Shown in pieces: positions 8,322-15,582 of a DNA stretch of 21,354 bases. Origin of the DNA: JAVVEZ01 sp032250895 (GTDB lineage: Bacteria > Pseudomonadota > Gammaproteobacteria > Pseudomonadales > Pseudohongiellaceae); the NCBI GenBank assembly GCA_032250895.1, contig JAVVEZ010000062.1:1-21354 (forward strand). Reading direction: 5' to 3'. How positions within the stretch are numbered: position 1 is the stretch's first letter; each line of letters opens with the position of its first letter. The notes beneath the pieces are model-generated. The model searched no databases. It saw nothing but the letters and a program-made list of their open reading frames with translations, and was not told the DNA's origin. A program made the position numbers and the translations under genes.

Positions 8322-8338
8322 CTGTATTGAAAATACAG
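8322..8338. repeat. Perfect 7-bp inverted repeat upstream of uup
   Basis: CTGTATT (8322-8328), GAA, AATACAG (8332-8338). It lies about 95 nt before uup in the rpmG-uup gap, which is otherwise pyrimidine-rich and lacks an obvious promoter. Flanking TCGCT and AGCGA could extend it as an interrupted stem. It may be an operator or RNA hairpin. It resembles a LexA box but has one base too many in the centre. Confidence 0.4.
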
Positions 8339-8432
8339 AGCGAGACCGGGAACAGCTTCTTGATGTCTTTTCCTGCTTCTTGTTTCTTCTGTTTCCAGCC
8401 GTTCTTTACGCAGCACAGTATCAGCATCGAGT

Positions 8433-10334
8433 ATGCCTTTTTTTCGTCTAAGTGATATCCATATTGCCTTTGGCACCCAGGTCCTGCTGGACAAGGTCAG
8501 CCTTACCATAAAATCCGGTGACCGCATCGGTTTGCTGGGGCGCAATGGTGCGGGCAAAACCACCTTTCTGAAGCTATTGAGCGGAGCCATCCAGCCCGAT
8601 GGCGGCGAGTTGTGGATCAGGCCCGGCATCAAGATATCCCGTTTGGCGCAGGAACTTCCCACGGGAGAAGAACAGACCGTGCTGGAATATGTTGCCGGTG
8701 GTCTGGCTGGCGTCGGGGAACTGCTCAGTGAGTTTTATCACCTGACCACCCAGGCCATGGACGATGAAGGATTAAAAAAACTGGAAAGAGTGCAGCAGGA
8801 AATCGAGGCATTGGGCGGCTGGTCTCTGCAGCAGAAAGTGGACAGCATGATCAGCAGCCTCGACCTGCCGGCCGAGACTCTGATGGCGTCCCTGTCCGGC
8901 GGCTGGTCACGGCGGGTGGCGATGGCGCGGGCACTGGTCAGTGAGCCCGACGTGCTGTTGCTGGACGAGCCCACCAACCATCTCGATATTCCGACCATCA
9001 ACTGGCTGGAAAAACACTTGCAGGATTTTCGGGGCGCCATTGTGGTGATCACCCATGATCGTGCTTTTTTGCAGAAAATTGCCAATCAGATCATCGAGCT
9101 GGATCGCGGCCGTCTGTATTGCTGGCACTATGACTATCGCCGTTTCCTGGTTTTCAGGGAGCAGCAGCTGGCAGCCGAGGAAAAAACCAACAGTGAGTTT
9201 GACAAGAGGCTGGCCCAGGAAGAGATCTGGATAAGGCAGGGTATCAAGGCCCGGCGTACCCGCAACGAAGGCCGGGTTCGGGCACTGGAAAAAATGCGTG
9301 CCGAATACAGTGCCCGGCGCAAGGTGCTGGGTAACGCCAGGATCAGCGTAAGCAGTGCCGATCAATCCGGCAGAATCGTGGTGGAAGCGGAGCATGTCAG
9401 CCACAGTTTTGATGGTGTGCCAGTCATTTGTGATTTTTCCCTGACCATTCTGCGGGGCGACAAGATTGGTCTGATTGGTCCCAATGGGGCCGGGAAAACC
9501 ACCCTGTTGAAAATTCTGCTGGGACAGCTGGAGCCGGAAAACGGCAGGATCAAAATCGGCAGCAAGCTGGAACTGGCCTATTTTGATCAGTTGCGGGCGC
9601 AGCTGCACCCCGAGCAAACCGTGCTCGAAAACCTGGCCCAGGCCGGGGAGTACATAGACGTCAAGGGCAAACCCCGGCATGTCATCAGTTATCTCCAGGA
9701 CTTCCTGTTTACCCCTGAGCGCATCCGGCAACCGGTAAAATCGCTTTCCGGCGGTGAGCAGAATCGTCTGATTCTGGCGCGCCTGTTCAGCAAGTCGGCC
9801 AATCTGCTGGTGCTGGATGAACCCACCAATGATCTGGATATGGAAACCCTGGAGTTGCTGGAGGAAATTCTGCTGGACTTCGATGGTACGGTATTGCTGG
9901 TGAGCCACGATCGTGCGTTTTTGGATAATGTTGTGACCAGCAGCATTGTGTTTGAAGGGCAGGGTCGGGTGAAGCACTATGTTGGCGGTTATCAGGACTG
10001 GCTGGACAAGGGCGGACAGTTCATCGGCCTGGGTGCCGGAAATACCGGTAGCGACAGCAGGGCTTCTGCTGCGAAGGTTGCGCCGGTCCAGGAAAAACCC
10101 GTCCCCAAAACCCGTCTCAGCTTCAAGCTTCAGCGTGAACTGGAGCAGTTGCCGGCATTGATCGAAAAGGCTGAGCAAACGATCAATGCGCTGGAACAGC
10201 AGATCGCCGCTCCCGATTTTTACCGGCAGGAGCGTTCCCGGACGGATTCTGTGCTGCAGCAGCTCGCGCAGGCCCAGCAAGAGCAGGAAGACTTGTTCGG
10301 ACGCTGGGAAAGCATAGAGCAACAACAGCAGTAA
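8433..10334 (+). CDS. uup: ABC-F ribosome-associated ATPase Uup
   Basis: Cytosolic ABC-F protein with 633 residues (E. coli Uup has 635). There are two ABC domains: Walker A GRNGAGKTT (36-44), signature LSGGWSRRVAMAR, Walker B LLLDEPTNHLD; then a second Walker A GPNGAGKTT, signature LSGGEQNRL and LVLDEPTNDLD. The arm/linker contains RQGIKARRTRNEGRVRALE, which is characteristic of Uup rather than EttA or YheS. The C-terminal tail from about 575 is a coiled coil (ELEQLPALIEKAEQTINALE), the Uup DNA-binding tail type. Known or proposed roles are ribosome quality control and suppression of transposon precise excision. No strong Shine-Dalgarno precedes ATG 8433, so the start is set by homology. Confidence 0.93.
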   Translation: MPFFRLSDIHIAFGTQVLLDKVSLTIKSGDRIGLLGRNGAGKTTFLKLLSGAIQPDGGELWIRPGIKISRLAQELPTGEEQTVLEYVAGGLAGVGELLSEFYHLTTQAMDDEGLKKLERVQQEIEALGGWSLQQKVDSMISSLDLPAETLMASLSGGWSRRVAMARALVSEPDVLLLDEPTNHLDIPTINWLEKHLQDFRGAIVVITHDRAFLQKIANQIIELDRGRLYCWHYDYRRFLVFREQQLAAEEKTNSEFDKRLAQEEIWIRQGIKARRTRNEGRVRALEKMRAEYSARRKVLGNARISVSSADQSGRIVVEAEHVSHSFDGVPVICDFSLTILRGDKIGLIGPNGAGKTTLLKILLGQLEPENGRIKIGSKLELAYFDQLRAQLHPEQTVLENLAQAGEYIDVKGKPRHVISYLQDFLFTPERIRQPVKSLSGGEQNRLILARLFSKSANLLVLDEPTNDLDMETLELLEEILLDFDGTVLLVSHDRAFLDNVVTSSIVFEGQGRVKHYVGGYQDWLDKGGQFIGLGAGNTGSDSRASAAKVAPVQEKPVPKTRLSFKLQRELEQLPALIEKAEQTINALEQQIAAPDFYRQERSRTDSVLQQLAQAQQEQEDLFGRWESIEQQQQ

Positions 10335-10345
10335 GGTTCCCTAAT

Positions 10346-10418
10346 AGGCTGTTGAAAAACAGCCTGCGGACATGCGCCGCGAACCGGCTTGAAAAAGTCC
10401 ATGGATGGGCTTTTTCAA
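10346..10418. repeat. Two adjacent hairpins sharing the GTTGAAAAA word, downstream of uup
   Basis: Hairpin 1 (10346-10365): AGGCTGTT, loop GAAA, AACAGCCT, a perfect 8-bp stem. Hairpin 2 (10389-10418): arms starting TTGAAAAAG and ending CTTTTTCAA pair over 13 bp with one G-T pair around the loop TGGA. The ends GCTGTTGAAAAA and TTTTTCAACAAGC are themselves near inverted copies, so the whole segment is an imperfect inverted repeat of about 75 bp. No coding potential. It lies between the convergent ends of uup and the next gene and may act as a bidirectional terminator or be a small dispersed repeat. Confidence 0.6.
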
Positions 10419-10485
10419 CAAGCTGCTAAAGACTCCTGCTCAGGGGTTTTTCTTGCTGAGATTTTTCATGGGCGCTCCGGGAGCA

Positions 10486-10776
10486 TTATTTGTGATGATG
10501 TGTGATTCGCAGAGGAGCCTGCAGCAAATATTTATTCACCGCCAGCACCAGTGCGGGAAGGGTGCCCAACAGAAAAAAAGAACTTCTGGACATGTAGGAC
10601 AAGCCGATGAAAACCCAGGTAATGACGATCCAGGTAGTCATGGCCAGCAGGCCATAAACCACATGGATGGAACTCTTTTGCTCGCAGAAAGAACAGCGCG
10701 CCGGAGCAACACACACGGAAAAAATCTTCTGCAGATTGGAAATTCCTTCACGTTGGCAGTGAGGGCATCGTTGCAT
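10486..10776 (-). CDS. Small zinc-ribbon membrane protein, function unknown
   Basis: 96 residues from ATG 10776. Two cysteine pairs, CPHC (4-7) and CSFC (28-31), form a likely zinc ribbon, followed by two hydrophobic helices at about 38-60 and 66-85 and a His-rich tail (ITHHHK). The arrangement MxCPxC, EGIS, a short linker, CxxC and two membrane spans recurs in gammaproteobacterial hypothetical proteins. A longer frame from 10866 adds 30 residues with no resemblance to these, so I prefer the internal ATG, though its ribosome site is weak. Convergent with uup and divergent from the cytochrome gene. No function can be assigned. Confidence 0.65.
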   Translation of the reverse strand: MQRCPHCQREGISNLQKIFSVCVAPARCSFCEQKSSIHVVYGLLAMTTWIVITWVFIGLSYMSRSSFFLLGTLPALVLAVNKYLLQAPLRITHHHK

Positions 10777-10877
10777 ACTGAGATAACCTGTACAGCTTGA
10801 GGCAGCCGACCCATGACAAGGCCTTATTCCGGGCCTCCCGGTATTTCGCCAAAGCAGCTTTTTCACTTCTGCGATGC

Positions 10878-10919
10878 TTGACCTGCATCAAAGGGGTCGA
10901 GACGGCCTGATGGAATAAT
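10878..10919 (+). promoter_or_regulatory. FNR/Anr-type box with class II promoter geometry
   Basis: TTGAC-CTGC-ATCAA (10878-10891) matches the FNR consensus TTGAT-N4-ATCAA at nine of ten fixed bases. AATAAT at 10914-10919 matches TATAAT at five of six. Their centres are 32 bp apart, exactly the value expected when FNR binds at -41.5. The gene served would be the cytochrome starting at 10990. Confidence 0.55.
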
Positions 10920-10989
10920 GATACAACAGACGGCAAGCGATTCTGTTGATTGTTATTGCAGTTCATTCAAAATCAGGAGAAAAGAGTTT

Positions 10990-11535
10990 ATGAGCACCGA
11001 AAAGCTTCATTTCAGAAAACTCATCATAGCCATGACAGTCCTGGTGCTGATCCTTGTTTTTGCCAGCATGGCATTGTCTGCCAGAGCGGCCTCAGCGGAT
11101 GGCGGACTACCGGTGCCGGTCAGTATCAATGCCCTGATGGTGACCTTGATCGATCATTCGGGGCATTACATCTGGGACTATGGCGCCCTCGAGCGGGAGG
11201 TTAGCGCCGAGGAGTGGAGGGCAGTTGAATATTATGCCATTCAGTTGGCGGCGGCAGGCCCCCTGATTACGCTGGGTGGCGCGGGACGCCTGGATAATAC
11301 CTGGGCGGCCTCGAGTCAGTGGACAAGCTTTGCCAACGCCATGAGCGATGCTGCCATGCTGGCCCTGGATGCCGCGAGAAACAACGATAAGCAACAATTG
11401 GGTACGGCGGGAGATGACTTGGTAGACAGTTGTGAAGGCTGCCACAAACTGTTCAAGCCCGATACCCCGACCGAGGGCATCATGCACCAGCCGGACTATG
11501 ATCACCTGTATCATCTGTTCTCGGCGGGACCCTGA
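10990..11535 (+). CDS. Periplasmic class II (cytochrome c'-like) c-type cytochrome
   Basis: 181 residues from ATG 10990, which follows AGGAGAAAAG; an in-frame ATG at 10918 lacks a ribosome site and falls in the promoter. The N-terminal hydrophobic segment (10-33, ending SARAAS) is a signal peptide or anchor. One haem site, CEGCH (148-152), lies near the C-terminus, where class II cytochromes of the c' and c556 type carry it, and the rest looks helical. Function in electron transfer or NO/O2 stress is inferred only from the family and from the FNR-type box upstream. The 3' end is convergent with the M48 protease, 30 nt away. Confidence 0.8.
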   Translation: MSTEKLHFRKLIIAMTVLVLILVFASMALSARAASADGGLPVPVSINALMVTLIDHSGHYIWDYGALEREVSAEEWRAVEYYAIQLAAAGPLITLGGAGRLDNTWAASSQWTSFANAMSDAAMLALDAARNNDKQQLGTAGDDLVDSCEGCHKLFKPDTPTEGIMHQPDYDHLYHLFSAGP

Positions 11536-11565
11536 CGTTTCGGTCATGCCGTTTTTAAAGAGTGC

Positions 11566-13038
11566 CTAATTGGCCACTTTTATCCATTCCCCGGGCTTGG
11601 GTTCTCCCCTGGGGTAGTCACCGTTGTAGAGTCTGAGCAAGTCCTCGGGATATTGGGGCAGACGGCTGCTGCGTGCGAGTTCGGCATAGGTGACAGGCCC
11701 CTTGACCTGAACGTATTCCAGTCTGACGGGGTTGGCAATGACCATTTCGTTGCGCGCAATGGGACGGAAACTTTTGATGGTGTTCAGCAACACCGTATCA
11801 CTGTCTTCCGGGGCGTCACTGCCGACATTGCCGGTAAAGACAAAGGCGCGCGGGCCAAAATAGATCACGGCAATGCGCTCCGGTGGCGATCCCGGTTTGA
11901 TCCCGGTATAGCCCCGGAGACCGAATTGTGAGAGTTCTTCTGTGCTTTTCAGCTCGGGGATATTGAGATCGTCCTTGATGAACAGCCGGGGTTCTTTTGC
12001 CTGTTGCAGACGCTGTGCCTCCACTTTGAGGGAGAGCAGCCCGGCAGGATCACGGGTGGTGACGGTGGTGGTGGTCTCTTCCCTGCCCCAGCCATCGGGG
12101 AATACCATGGTATAGCCAAGCAGGTTCTGATAATAGCGGTTGCGTCCCTCGCTGGTGGCCACCTGAGTGGAAGGACCCAATGGCAGACCATTCATGTGCT
12201 TGCGGAACTCGGCCGGGTCGACAGTCGATTCCTGCTGTTGCGAGAGTTTGCCTGCTTTTCCAACCACCTCCTGCAAGCGGGTATCATTTCTCGGGTGACT
12301 GGCAAACAGCCCATGATAATTGACGGCCTGAGTAGAGGTTTTCTTGGTGAAATCCTCGTTGTTTTTCAGGATCGTGATCACTTCCACCATGGCCATGGGG
12401 TCGTAGTTCGCATTCAACAGGTATTCGGCCCCGAGACTGTCTGCTTCAAGCTCCATATCCCGGCCATAGCCACTGATCAGCGCGCCGCTGAACAGTTCGG
12501 AGGTCTCACCCAGCGGATTCAATCCTGTGGTCAGCACCGAAGCGACCTGTACCGTGGTGGACACGACACTGGCTGCCCGGCTGGCCGTCTGCTGGCGCAC
12601 GGCATGACGTGCGGTGATATGACCGATCTCATGACCGAGTACCGCCGCCAGTTGGGCTTCGCTGTTCAGATAAGCCAGTAATCCCCGATTGATGTAGACA
12701 TAGCCGCCAGGCAGCGCAAAGGCGTTGATATCAGGGCTGTCGATGATGGTGAAGTGATACTCGAGCTCAGGACGATCGCCGGTCTTGGCGACCCTTTGTC
12801 CCACCTGGTTCACGTAGGCCTGCAAGCCCGGTTCGTTGTAGATGGGCATGTCCTTGAGCATCTGTTCATGCAGTTCCTTGCCCTTGGCAATCTCCGCCCT
12901 CTCGGACATCAGCACAAAGTTGACACCCCCGGTGGGGTTGCGGGCACAGGCGGCCAGCAGCACAGAGCTGAGCAAAAACAGCAAAAACGCTCTGCTGTGT
13001 TTAAAAAATTCGAAATGATTGTGAGTAAGCATAGTCAT
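11566..13038 (-). CDS. M48 family zinc metalloprotease lipoprotein (BepA/LoiP-like)
   Basis: 490 residues. The signal peptide ends in lipobox LLAAC with Cys31, so it is probably anchored in the outer membrane facing the periplasm. The M48 catalytic motif HEIGH is at 136-140, and the third zinc ligand is probably Glu196 in the ELEAD context. ALPGGYVYINRGL and SHPRNDTRLQEV are typical of the BepA/YfgC group. Instead of BepA's TPR repeats, the C-terminal half (about 300-490) holds a different domain with mixed beta structure (TMVFPDGW, FGLRGYTGIK, VLLNTIKSF). The start could be either ATG, at 13038 or 13032. It follows lipoprotein 13077-13766 by 38 nt. Likely role: envelope protein quality control. 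Confidence 0.88.
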   Translation of the reverse strand: MTMLTHNHFEFFKHSRAFLLFLLSSVLLAACARNPTGGVNFVLMSERAEIAKGKELHEQMLKDMPIYNEPGLQAYVNQVGQRVAKTGDRPELEYHFTIIDSPDINAFALPGGYVYINRGLLAYLNSEAQLAAVLGHEIGHITARHAVRQQTASRAASVVSTTVQVASVLTTGLNPLGETSELFSGALISGYGRDMELEADSLGAEYLLNANYDPMAMVEVITILKNNEDFTKKTSTQAVNYHGLFASHPRNDTRLQEVVGKAGKLSQQQESTVDPAEFRKHMNGLPLGPSTQVATSEGRNRYYQNLLGYTMVFPDGWGREETTTTVTTRDPAGLLSLKVEAQRLQQAKEPRLFIKDDLNIPELKSTEELSQFGLRGYTGIKPGSPPERIAVIYFGPRAFVFTGNVGSDAPEDSDTVLLNTIKSFRPIARNEMVIANPVRLEYVQVKGPVTYAELARSSRLPQYPEDLLRLYNGDYPRGEPKPGEWIKVAN

Positions 13039-13076
13039 GGCATGATACCCGATAAGAGAACTCGGACCGGCGGGCG

Positions 13077-13766
13077 CTATTCTCCACCATTGATGAATTG
13101 TTTCAGTTGATTGCCCAAGGCATTGCAGGCATTGGCCTCCACCCGGGCAATCAAGGGGATGGGGATCACCACGGCGGGCATGTAGGACTGGCCATTGGCG
13201 TCCGTGCTGATGGACCCAACCGATTGCAGGGTTTCCACATCCCAGACCTCGGCTTCAAAATTGGAGTCATCCGTCCAGGTGCCAAAACCGAAACAGCCGC
13301 CGCCGCCCGGGCCGATGGCACAGGAAATGGACCCACTCTGGCCGGAGCGACGGGTAGTGCCATCCACCCAGACGATATATTGAATGCCATATTCCTCAAG
13401 CTTTTCGGCGGCAACATCCTGATCCACCACCTGCTGCAGGTGGCTGGTGCGCATGGGGGCGGTTCTAGGTTCAAAAAAAGGAAACATTGCATCGAGAAAC
13501 TCCCGTTCCGGGATGACCTTGATGGAATTCCTGCCAGAGCCCACGACGCCGGCCACGCACTGCACGAAGTCGCTCTCGGTCTCATAATTGTTGCTTTGCC
13601 TGCGGCCAAGAATGACGATGCTTTCATCGCCGTTGATGGTCGTGGCGGATTGACGGAACTGATCGATGTCCGTGGTCGTGCAGGCACTCAAAAACGCAAG
13701 GCCCGCCAGCAGGCAAAACCGGCAAAGGTAAGTAACGTGGTTTCCATCCTGAGGTAAGATATTCAT
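13077..13766 (-). CDS. Lipoprotein of unknown function
   Basis: 229 residues from ATG 13766, which follows GGAAGC; a longer frame from 13817 would overlap the upstream gene and lacks a signal peptide start. The lipobox LSAC places the lipidated Cys at residue 29. The mature part has alternating strands and helices (ESIVILGRRQ, NSIKVIPEREFLDAMFP, EYGIQYIVWVDG), a Gly-rich loop with two cysteines (SCAIGPGGGGCFGFG) and an ending in ACNALGNQLKQFI. The opening part recalls CsgG/TolB-type alpha-beta domains, but I cannot place it in a family. It sits between another lipoprotein (16 nt upstream) and an M48 protease (38 nt downstream), suggesting one envelope operon. Confidence 0.75.
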   Translation of the reverse strand: MNILPQDGNHVTYLCRFCLLAGLAFLSACTTTDIDQFRQSATTINGDESIVILGRRQSNNYETESDFVQCVAGVVGSGRNSIKVIPEREFLDAMFPFFEPRTAPMRTSHLQQVVDQDVAAEKLEEYGIQYIVWVDGTTRRSGQSGSISCAIGPGGGGCFGFGTWTDDSNFEAEVWDVETLQSVGSISTDANGQSYMPAVVIPIPLIARVEANACNALGNQLKQFINGGE

Positions 13767-13782
13767 GGGTTTGCTTCCAGCG

Positions 13783-14421
13783 TTATTTTTCCAGGGATTT
13801 TTTTCCAAGCCACTCATTTACTTCGGGTATGTCGGCAAAACCGAGTGTGAAACTGGCAGCCAGATCGCGCAATGCAACCACGGCGGCATTATTGACGCCG
13901 CTGTCGATGGACTGAAAAGATTCCTCAGGCGACTTGCCATAGGCCGTCATTACCCAGTCCGCGATGTTGTCACCGGTGGCCGTGGACAGGCGCATGTTGT
14001 ATTTGATCCAGACCTCATAGACGTCCAGCTTGGTTTTGTTCGGAAGGCCCAATTGAAATTCCTCGATCACCGGTACGAACACCAGGTCCAGACCGGGATA
14101 GGAGTCTATGGAACTGATGTCGTCGATAACAACGACCTTGCTGAAGACCGAGGGTAGAACGGTATTGAACAGCTGTACCTGCGAGGGCCCGCTTTTCACG
14201 ATGATCTCGTCTTTCCCGGTGTTGTCATTGACTTCGGTAAATTGAAAATTGCGGAACTCATCGGTGTAATAGACCCCGAGAGTCACTGGCAGTTTGGACA
14301 CCAGCGGTGAGGGGTAGTTTCCTGAAACATTGATGGTGGAAACGCCACAGCCCCCCAGCACCAGCAACAGGGAAGCGAGAAGAAGCGACAGGCGTTTGTT
14401 CACGGGAAAAAATCGTTTCAT
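13783..14421 (-). CDS. Lipoprotein of unknown function
   Basis: 212 residues with a basic N-terminus (MKRFFPVNKR), a hydrophobic core and lipobox LGGC (Cys25). The mature part includes SPLVSKLPVTLGVYYTDEF, VQLFNTVLPSVFSKVVVIDD and LDLVFVPVIEEFQLGLP, suggesting a beta-rich domain. I do not recognise a family. It lies 132 nt after the stop of the VWA gene at 14554, with a possible promoter in that gap, so it may start a separate three-gene unit (lipoprotein, lipoprotein, M48 protease) rather than end the VWA operon. No clear Shine-Dalgarno was seen. Confidence 0.75.
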   Translation of the reverse strand: MKRFFPVNKRLSLLLASLLLVLGGCGVSTINVSGNYPSPLVSKLPVTLGVYYTDEFRNFQFTEVNDNTGKDEIIVKSGPSQVQLFNTVLPSVFSKVVVIDDISSIDSYPGLDLVFVPVIEEFQLGLPNKTKLDVYEVWIKYNMRLSTATGDNIADWVMTAYGKSPEESFQSIDSGVNNAAVVALRDLAASFTLGFADIPEVNEWLGKKSLEK

Positions 14422-14494
14422 CGGTCAGGGCCAAATTCAACAAGCCGCGTTAGTTCGACAATGCAATGCTATCCATAAAATCTTGGATCGTTCT

Positions 14495-14522
14495 ATCTTA
14501 CTCTTGTTTGTCCGAACAGCAA
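14495..14522 (-). promoter_or_regulatory. Possible promoter for the lipoprotein-protease unit
   Basis: Reading the minus strand, TTGCTG (14522-14517) and TAAGAT (14500-14495) are spaced 16 nt apart, about 73 nt before the lipoprotein start at 14421. A weak hairpin, GTCCG/CGGAC, overlaps the -35. The match is only moderate. Confidence 0.3.
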
Positions 14523-14553
14523 TACGGACTGATCAGGACTTCATTACTGCCAA

Positions 14554-15552
14554 TCAATAAAAATCATTGAGACCGACAAAGGTACCACCGTTTTTTCGGG
14601 CCAGTTCGCGCATCATGATGGTAAAACGAATCACACCGGCCTGATAACGCCGGGGCTGGGTATACAGGGTAGGCAGGCCAATGGTATGAATCCTGACCCG
14701 GCGGTTGCCATCGGCATCGGCGACATTGAGACGGTCGACGACACGGATGACATCAGAAACCGAGTTACCGGTAAAATCGTCGCCAATGACATAGAGGCTG
14801 ACCTTTTTGCCGGGATCATAAAAGGTGTTGATGGCAGTGGTAATGCCTTCCACGGGGCTGCTGTTGCTGAAGGGGTTCCAGGTTCGCAGCCGTTGAATAA
14901 TGGCAGTACGACGGGTGGGGGAATCGGGAATCCAGTCGCCACGATAGCTGGGAAACATGTATTCCCCCATATCATTCATTACCTGAATGCCCTTGACCTC
15001 GGGATAGACTTCCAGGGTGTCGGTAATCACGTCCAGCACCTTGCCCCAGGCATAGTTGAACACACTGCCGGAGGTATCGATGATGAAAACGATGTACTCA
15101 CTGTCCACCGGGATGCCGCCGGCGGATTGGCTGGCCGCCTGGGTCGTATTCTGTTGCAGCCTTCGCATTTCTTCCGTGAGTTGTTGCTTGGCGATGGCAA
15201 GACGCCCTTCCAGAATGCTGTCGACGGTGGATTCCTCGGTTGTGGACTCGAACTGTCCCTTGATGGTGGAAAGCTCCCGGCGCAAGCGGGCAATTCTGTC
15301 TTCATATTGCGAGAGTTGTTCGTGCCTGGCATTCAGATCCCGGTTCAGGATATTGGTTTCCCCACGGATATCAAACAGTTGCTCTTGCAGTTCGAGGACA
15401 CTGCCGGAGGCAGGCTCTTCGGAAATCTCCAAGGGCACGGGAGCCGATGATTTGGTAATCATCAACAACAGGATCACGGCGCCGAAACCGGAAGAAATGA
15501 CATCCAGAAAAGCGATGTTGGACGAGTCTGACTCTCTTTTTTTCCTAGCCAC
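14554..15552 (-). CDS. Inner-membrane ExbD-like anchor with periplasmic coiled coil and VWA domain (2)
   Basis: 332 residues. A basic N-terminus (MARKKRESD) leads to one membrane helix, IAFLDVISSGFGAVILLLMI (13-32), with an acidic Asp17 at its start, in the position of the FIDV Asp of ExbD/TolR. A coiled coil follows (about 50-135, LELQEQLFDIRGETNILNRD and on). The C-terminal von Willebrand A domain (about 150-332) has MIDAS-like DTSGS (159-163) and IGDDFTG, though the middle MIDAS Thr is unclear. It has no OmpA-type peptidoglycan-binding domain. It is a diverged paralogue of the protein at 15583-16680, 30 nt upstream. The N-terminal motif is shared with VWA proteins in many bacteria annotated as hypothetical. 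Confidence 0.8.
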   Translation of the reverse strand: MARKKRESDSSNIAFLDVISSGFGAVILLLMITKSSAPVPLEISEEPASGSVLELQEQLFDIRGETNILNRDLNARHEQLSQYEDRIARLRRELSTIKGQFESTTEESTVDSILEGRLAIAKQQLTEEMRRLQQNTTQAASQSAGGIPVDSEYIVFIIDTSGSVFNYAWGKVLDVITDTLEVYPEVKGIQVMNDMGEYMFPSYRGDWIPDSPTRRTAIIQRLRTWNPFSNSSPVEGITTAINTFYDPGKKVSLYVIGDDFTGNSVSDVIRVVDRLNVADADGNRRVRIHTIGLPTLYTQPRRYQAGVIRFTIMMRELARKNGGTFVGLNDFY

Positions 15553-15582
15553 GATCCACTCCCGAGTGCTTCTCGAAGACCA

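Noticed and set aside
8322..8338. LexA (SOS) box call
   Set aside because: The consensus needs CTGT-N8-ACAG; here the spacer is nine, so it was kept only as an unassigned inverted repeat.
8907..10325. 472-residue minus-strand open frame
   Set aside because: Antisense shadow of uup; no recognisable domain, while uup has complete ABC motifs.
10748..10966. 72-residue minus-strand frame between the zinc-ribbon and cytochrome genes
   Set aside because: It overlaps the start of the zinc-ribbon gene and the FNR-type promoter, and has no recognisable feature.
11536..11565. Terminator between the convergent cytochrome and M48 genes
   Set aside because: A CGG/CCG pair followed by five T is present, but a 3-bp stem is too weak to call.
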